Position numbers and translations under genes: made by a program | In this document: positions 61,645 through 64,000 of the stretch, one piece after another | How positions within the stretch are numbered: position 1 is the stretch's first letter | Layout: every line of letters begins with the position of its first letter | Notes under the pieces: generated by a model | The model's input: the letters and a program-made list of their open reading frames with translations, nothing else | Databases searched by the model: none | What the model was told of the DNA's origin: nothing | DNA from: CAJXJP01 sp964022365 | Lineage (GTDB): Bacteria; Patescibacteriota; Gracilibacteria; BD1-5; UBA6164 | Length of the DNA stretch: 64,000 nucleotides | Assembly: GCA_964022365.1 (NCBI GenBank) | Contig: CAXHZN010000001.1 | Span: forward strand, 135,301-199,300 | Reading direction: 5' to 3'

Positions 61645-62778
61645 ATGGATTATTTCGCAGAAAGTTTAAAACTTCATAAAAAAAGTGTTTGAAAAATAGA
61701 AACGGGATTAAAAATGCCTTTAAATACAAAAGATGATTTATCACTTGCCTATTCTCCAGGTGTAGCTCAACCATGTTTAGAAATCCAAAAAGATAAAAAC
61801 ACAGCGTATGATTACACTCTCAAAGCAAATACTGTTGCAGTGATTTCTGATGGATCGGCAGTTTTAGGTCTTGGAAATATTTGAGGTTTAGCAGGACTTC
61901 CAGTTATGGAATGAAAATGTGCTTTATTAAAAGAATTTGGTTGAGTAAATGGCTTCCCTATTATTTTAGATACTCAAGATACAGAAGAAATTATTTCAAC
62001 AATTAAAAATATTGCTCCTACATTTTGAGGAATAAATTTAGAAGATATTTCTGCTCCAAGATGTTTTGAAATAGAAGAAAGATTAAAAGCAGAGTTAGAT
62101 ATCCCAGTATTTCATGATGATCAACATGGAACAGCTATAGTCACTCTTGCTTGAGTTATAAATGGATTAAAAATTACAGGTAAAAATAAAGAAAATATAA
62201 AAGTTGTAATTAATGGAGTTTGAGCTGCTTGAGTAGCTATCGCAAAATTGCTTCTAGAATTTGGTGTAAAAGATATTATCATGGTTGATTCGAAATGAAT
62301 TATTTCTAAAAACAGAAATGATTTAAATGATACAAAAAAAATGTTAGCTGAGATTACTAATATTGATAATATCGAAGGTTCATTAGAAAATGCTGTGAAA
62401 AATAGAGATGTTTTTGTATGAGTTTCGGTTGCTTGAGCGTTAAAATCTCATATGGTAGAATCTATGAATACAGATCCTATGATATTTGCTATGGCAAATC
62501 CAATCCCAGAAATAATGCCTGAAGAAGCAAAAAAAGCATGAGCAAAAATAATTGCAACGGGACGTTCAGATTTTCCAAATCAATTAAATAATGTTTTAGT
62601 TTTCCCAGGATTATTTAAATGAGCTCTCGAAAATAGAGTTTCTCAAATTACCCAAGAAATGAAAATAAATGCAGCAGAAGCATTGGCAAATTATGTAAAA
62701 AATCCTACAGTAGATGAAATTATACCATCTCCACTGGATAAAAATGTTGCAAATGAAATTGCAAAAGTAATTAAATAA
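61645..62778 (+). CDS. Malic enzyme (NAD-dependent, short form)
   Basis: 377 aa. Seen: SLAYSPGVAQPCLEI, VAVISDGSAVLGLGNIGGLA, PVMEGKCALLKEFG, DISAPRCFEIEERL, FHDDQHGTAIVTLAG, the Rossmann GVGAAGVAIAKLL, and IFAMANPIPEIMPEEAKKAG. Oxidative decarboxylation of malate to pyruvate. Short (~380 aa) bacterial type. Conserved Gly residues are UGA in many places. One of few central metabolic enzymes in view. Confidence 0.95.
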
Positions 62779-62881
62779 TATTCTTTAATATAAAGAATGT
62801 TATTTTTTTTATAAAAATTATTTTACTTTCAATATTAAATTAATAATATTATATACAATTTTATATTGGTATATATTATAG

Positions 62882-64000
62882 ATGAGAGAAAAATTAAGAG
62901 CATTTACATTGGTAGAACTTATAGTCGTTATTACTATTTTAGCTATTTTATCAACCATTTGATTTATCTCTTTCCAAGGATATACCAGTCAATCTAGGGA
63001 TTCAGTGAGAGTCAGCGACATGAAAATAGTCGAAAAAGCACTAGTGTTAAACAATGTAACATCTGGAAATTATCCTGTACCAGGAAATATAGATGCCAGT
63101 GTAACTCATTGGAAACAATGAGAAGTTTCAAAAGAGGTGCTTGCAAGATTACAATGAATTTCCCAAGTTCCAGTGGATCCGTTGACAAAAACTCCAATGA
63201 AATACGCTACCACTCATGATAGCAAACAGTTTCAACTTAAATATGATTTAGAAGCGATTTCTCAATGAAAAATATCTCAAATATATGCTCGAAATATCGC
63301 ACACAAAATTACTTGAAATTATAATGGTTTATTTTTAGTTTGAAATGATAATGTATATTATTCTTCAATTTGACTTCATTCTTCAGGTTCTACTTTTTAT
63401 GTAAATTCTTGAACAGTAGATTTTAATATTCAAAAACTTCAAGACTCATCAAATACCGATATTACTCCAGGAAATGTTGAAAGTAATTATCCAGATTTCA
63501 GTTTAGCTCTTATTGAAAAATATGAAAATAATACTGATTTAGAAAGTAATTGGAAACAAGAACTCTTAAATCTTGATAAAAATAATGAATATGAATTAGC
63601 ACAATTTGCGATTAAAATATTAAATCATAATCCAAAAAAATTAAAAGAATTATGATTTACAGCCCCTGTTGAATGATCTTTGCCTCATTCTTGAGAATGT
63701 GTAGATTCTGTAACTCCGACAGATGAATCATATTTTAATTTTAATGAATCTACAAATACAATTACTTGATTAAATTGAGATTATCCAAAAAATATTGTTA
63801 TCCCATGTGAAATTAACGATATAAAAGCTATATATATCTGAAATCTTGCTTTTATGTTGAGAGAACTTGAAAGTGTTATTTTATCTGATAATATCAAATC
63901 TGTATGAGAACAGTCATTTATATGAAATAATATTACCTCTTTAGATTTATGAAAAAGTTTAGAAACTATTTGAGAATCTGCATTTAGTTCAATTAAAACA
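62882..64000 (+). CDS. Pilin-like surface protein with BspA-type leucine-rich repeats (runs off the window)
   Basis: At least 373 aa. N-terminus REKLRAFTLVELIVVITILA is a prepilin signal closely like the 14.9 kb pilin, including SILAILSTIGF/TILAILSTIGF. A ~250-residue pilin body follows. Then LRR_5 (BspA/TpLRR) units: AFMLRELESVILSDNIKSVG, SFIGNNITSLDLGKSLETIG, ESAFSSIK. Adhesive pilus tip or surface fibre subunit is the inference. The end is beyond the window. Confidence 0.82.

Overview
The window is a very AT-rich bacterial chromosome segment in which UGA is read as glycine (translation table 25). This is visible directly: UGA falls on invariant glycines in the RecQ Walker A loop (UGA at two of its three glycines), the MnmA PP-loop, endonuclease III, the M24 peptidase EPG motif, HrcA and many others, while UAA and UAG end the frames. 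That code, small genes, few Shine-Dalgarno sites and a type IV pilus/competence-like gene set point to the Candidate Phyla Radiation, either Candidatus Gracilibacteria or Candidatus Absconditabacteria (SR1). Coordinates below treat UGA as glycine, so most genes are far longer than a standard-code ORF caller would report.

Layout. 1-11 kb: PilB/GspE-type ATPase fragment, RNase HI, a tandem pair of unknown paralogues, a membrane protein, RecQ, a zinc acylase, a GNAT protein, MnmA and small membrane proteins. 11-16 kb: glycosyltransferase, HrcA, thioredoxin, UPF0489, endonuclease III and a pilin-like protein with a fibrinogen-like domain. 16-28 kb: coiled-coil proteins, a flippase, a TPR protein, Nif3, a YgjP-like metalloprotease, a quinone reductase, an IMPACT protein, DUF2130, a REP-type transposase with two copies of its presumed repeat, and an AlkC-like protein. 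28-36 kb: M24 peptidase, alkyltransferase-like protein, MutY, an MFS carrier, TetR with a palindromic operator, and RecJ.

36.3-44.7 kb is an integrative element at the 3' end of a tRNA-Arg gene. It carries a large serine recombinase, a four-gene CBASS-like anti-phage operon (LexA-like regulator, CD-NTase, E2-like protein, transmembrane effector candidate), a rolling-circle replication initiator, a hairpin-rich putative origin, a PD-(D/E)XK nuclease and a PH-domain membrane protein. The attachment site lies inside the recombinase reading frame: on integration its last ~27 codons are exchanged for sequence antisense to the tRNA, and the original tail sits at the far end of the element. Two further recombinase remnants (44.7 and 47.3 kb) mark older insertions. 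Between them is an orphan RHS C-terminal toxin/immunity array with two CPCC-type genes.

47.5-64 kb: a LysM/CHAP lipoprotein, an M16-like peptidase, a DEAD-box helicase, glyoxalase I, VF530, glutathione peroxidase, an AbiEi-like/winged-helix pair, the BolA-Grx4 pair, pirin, malic enzyme and a second pilin running off the window end.

Recurrent architecture: convergent genes share short bidirectional terminators, and stop codons often sit inside the hairpin. A few short Shine-Dalgarno-led genes instead appear to end at UGA just before a hairpin, which conflicts with the glycine reading and is listed among the findings.
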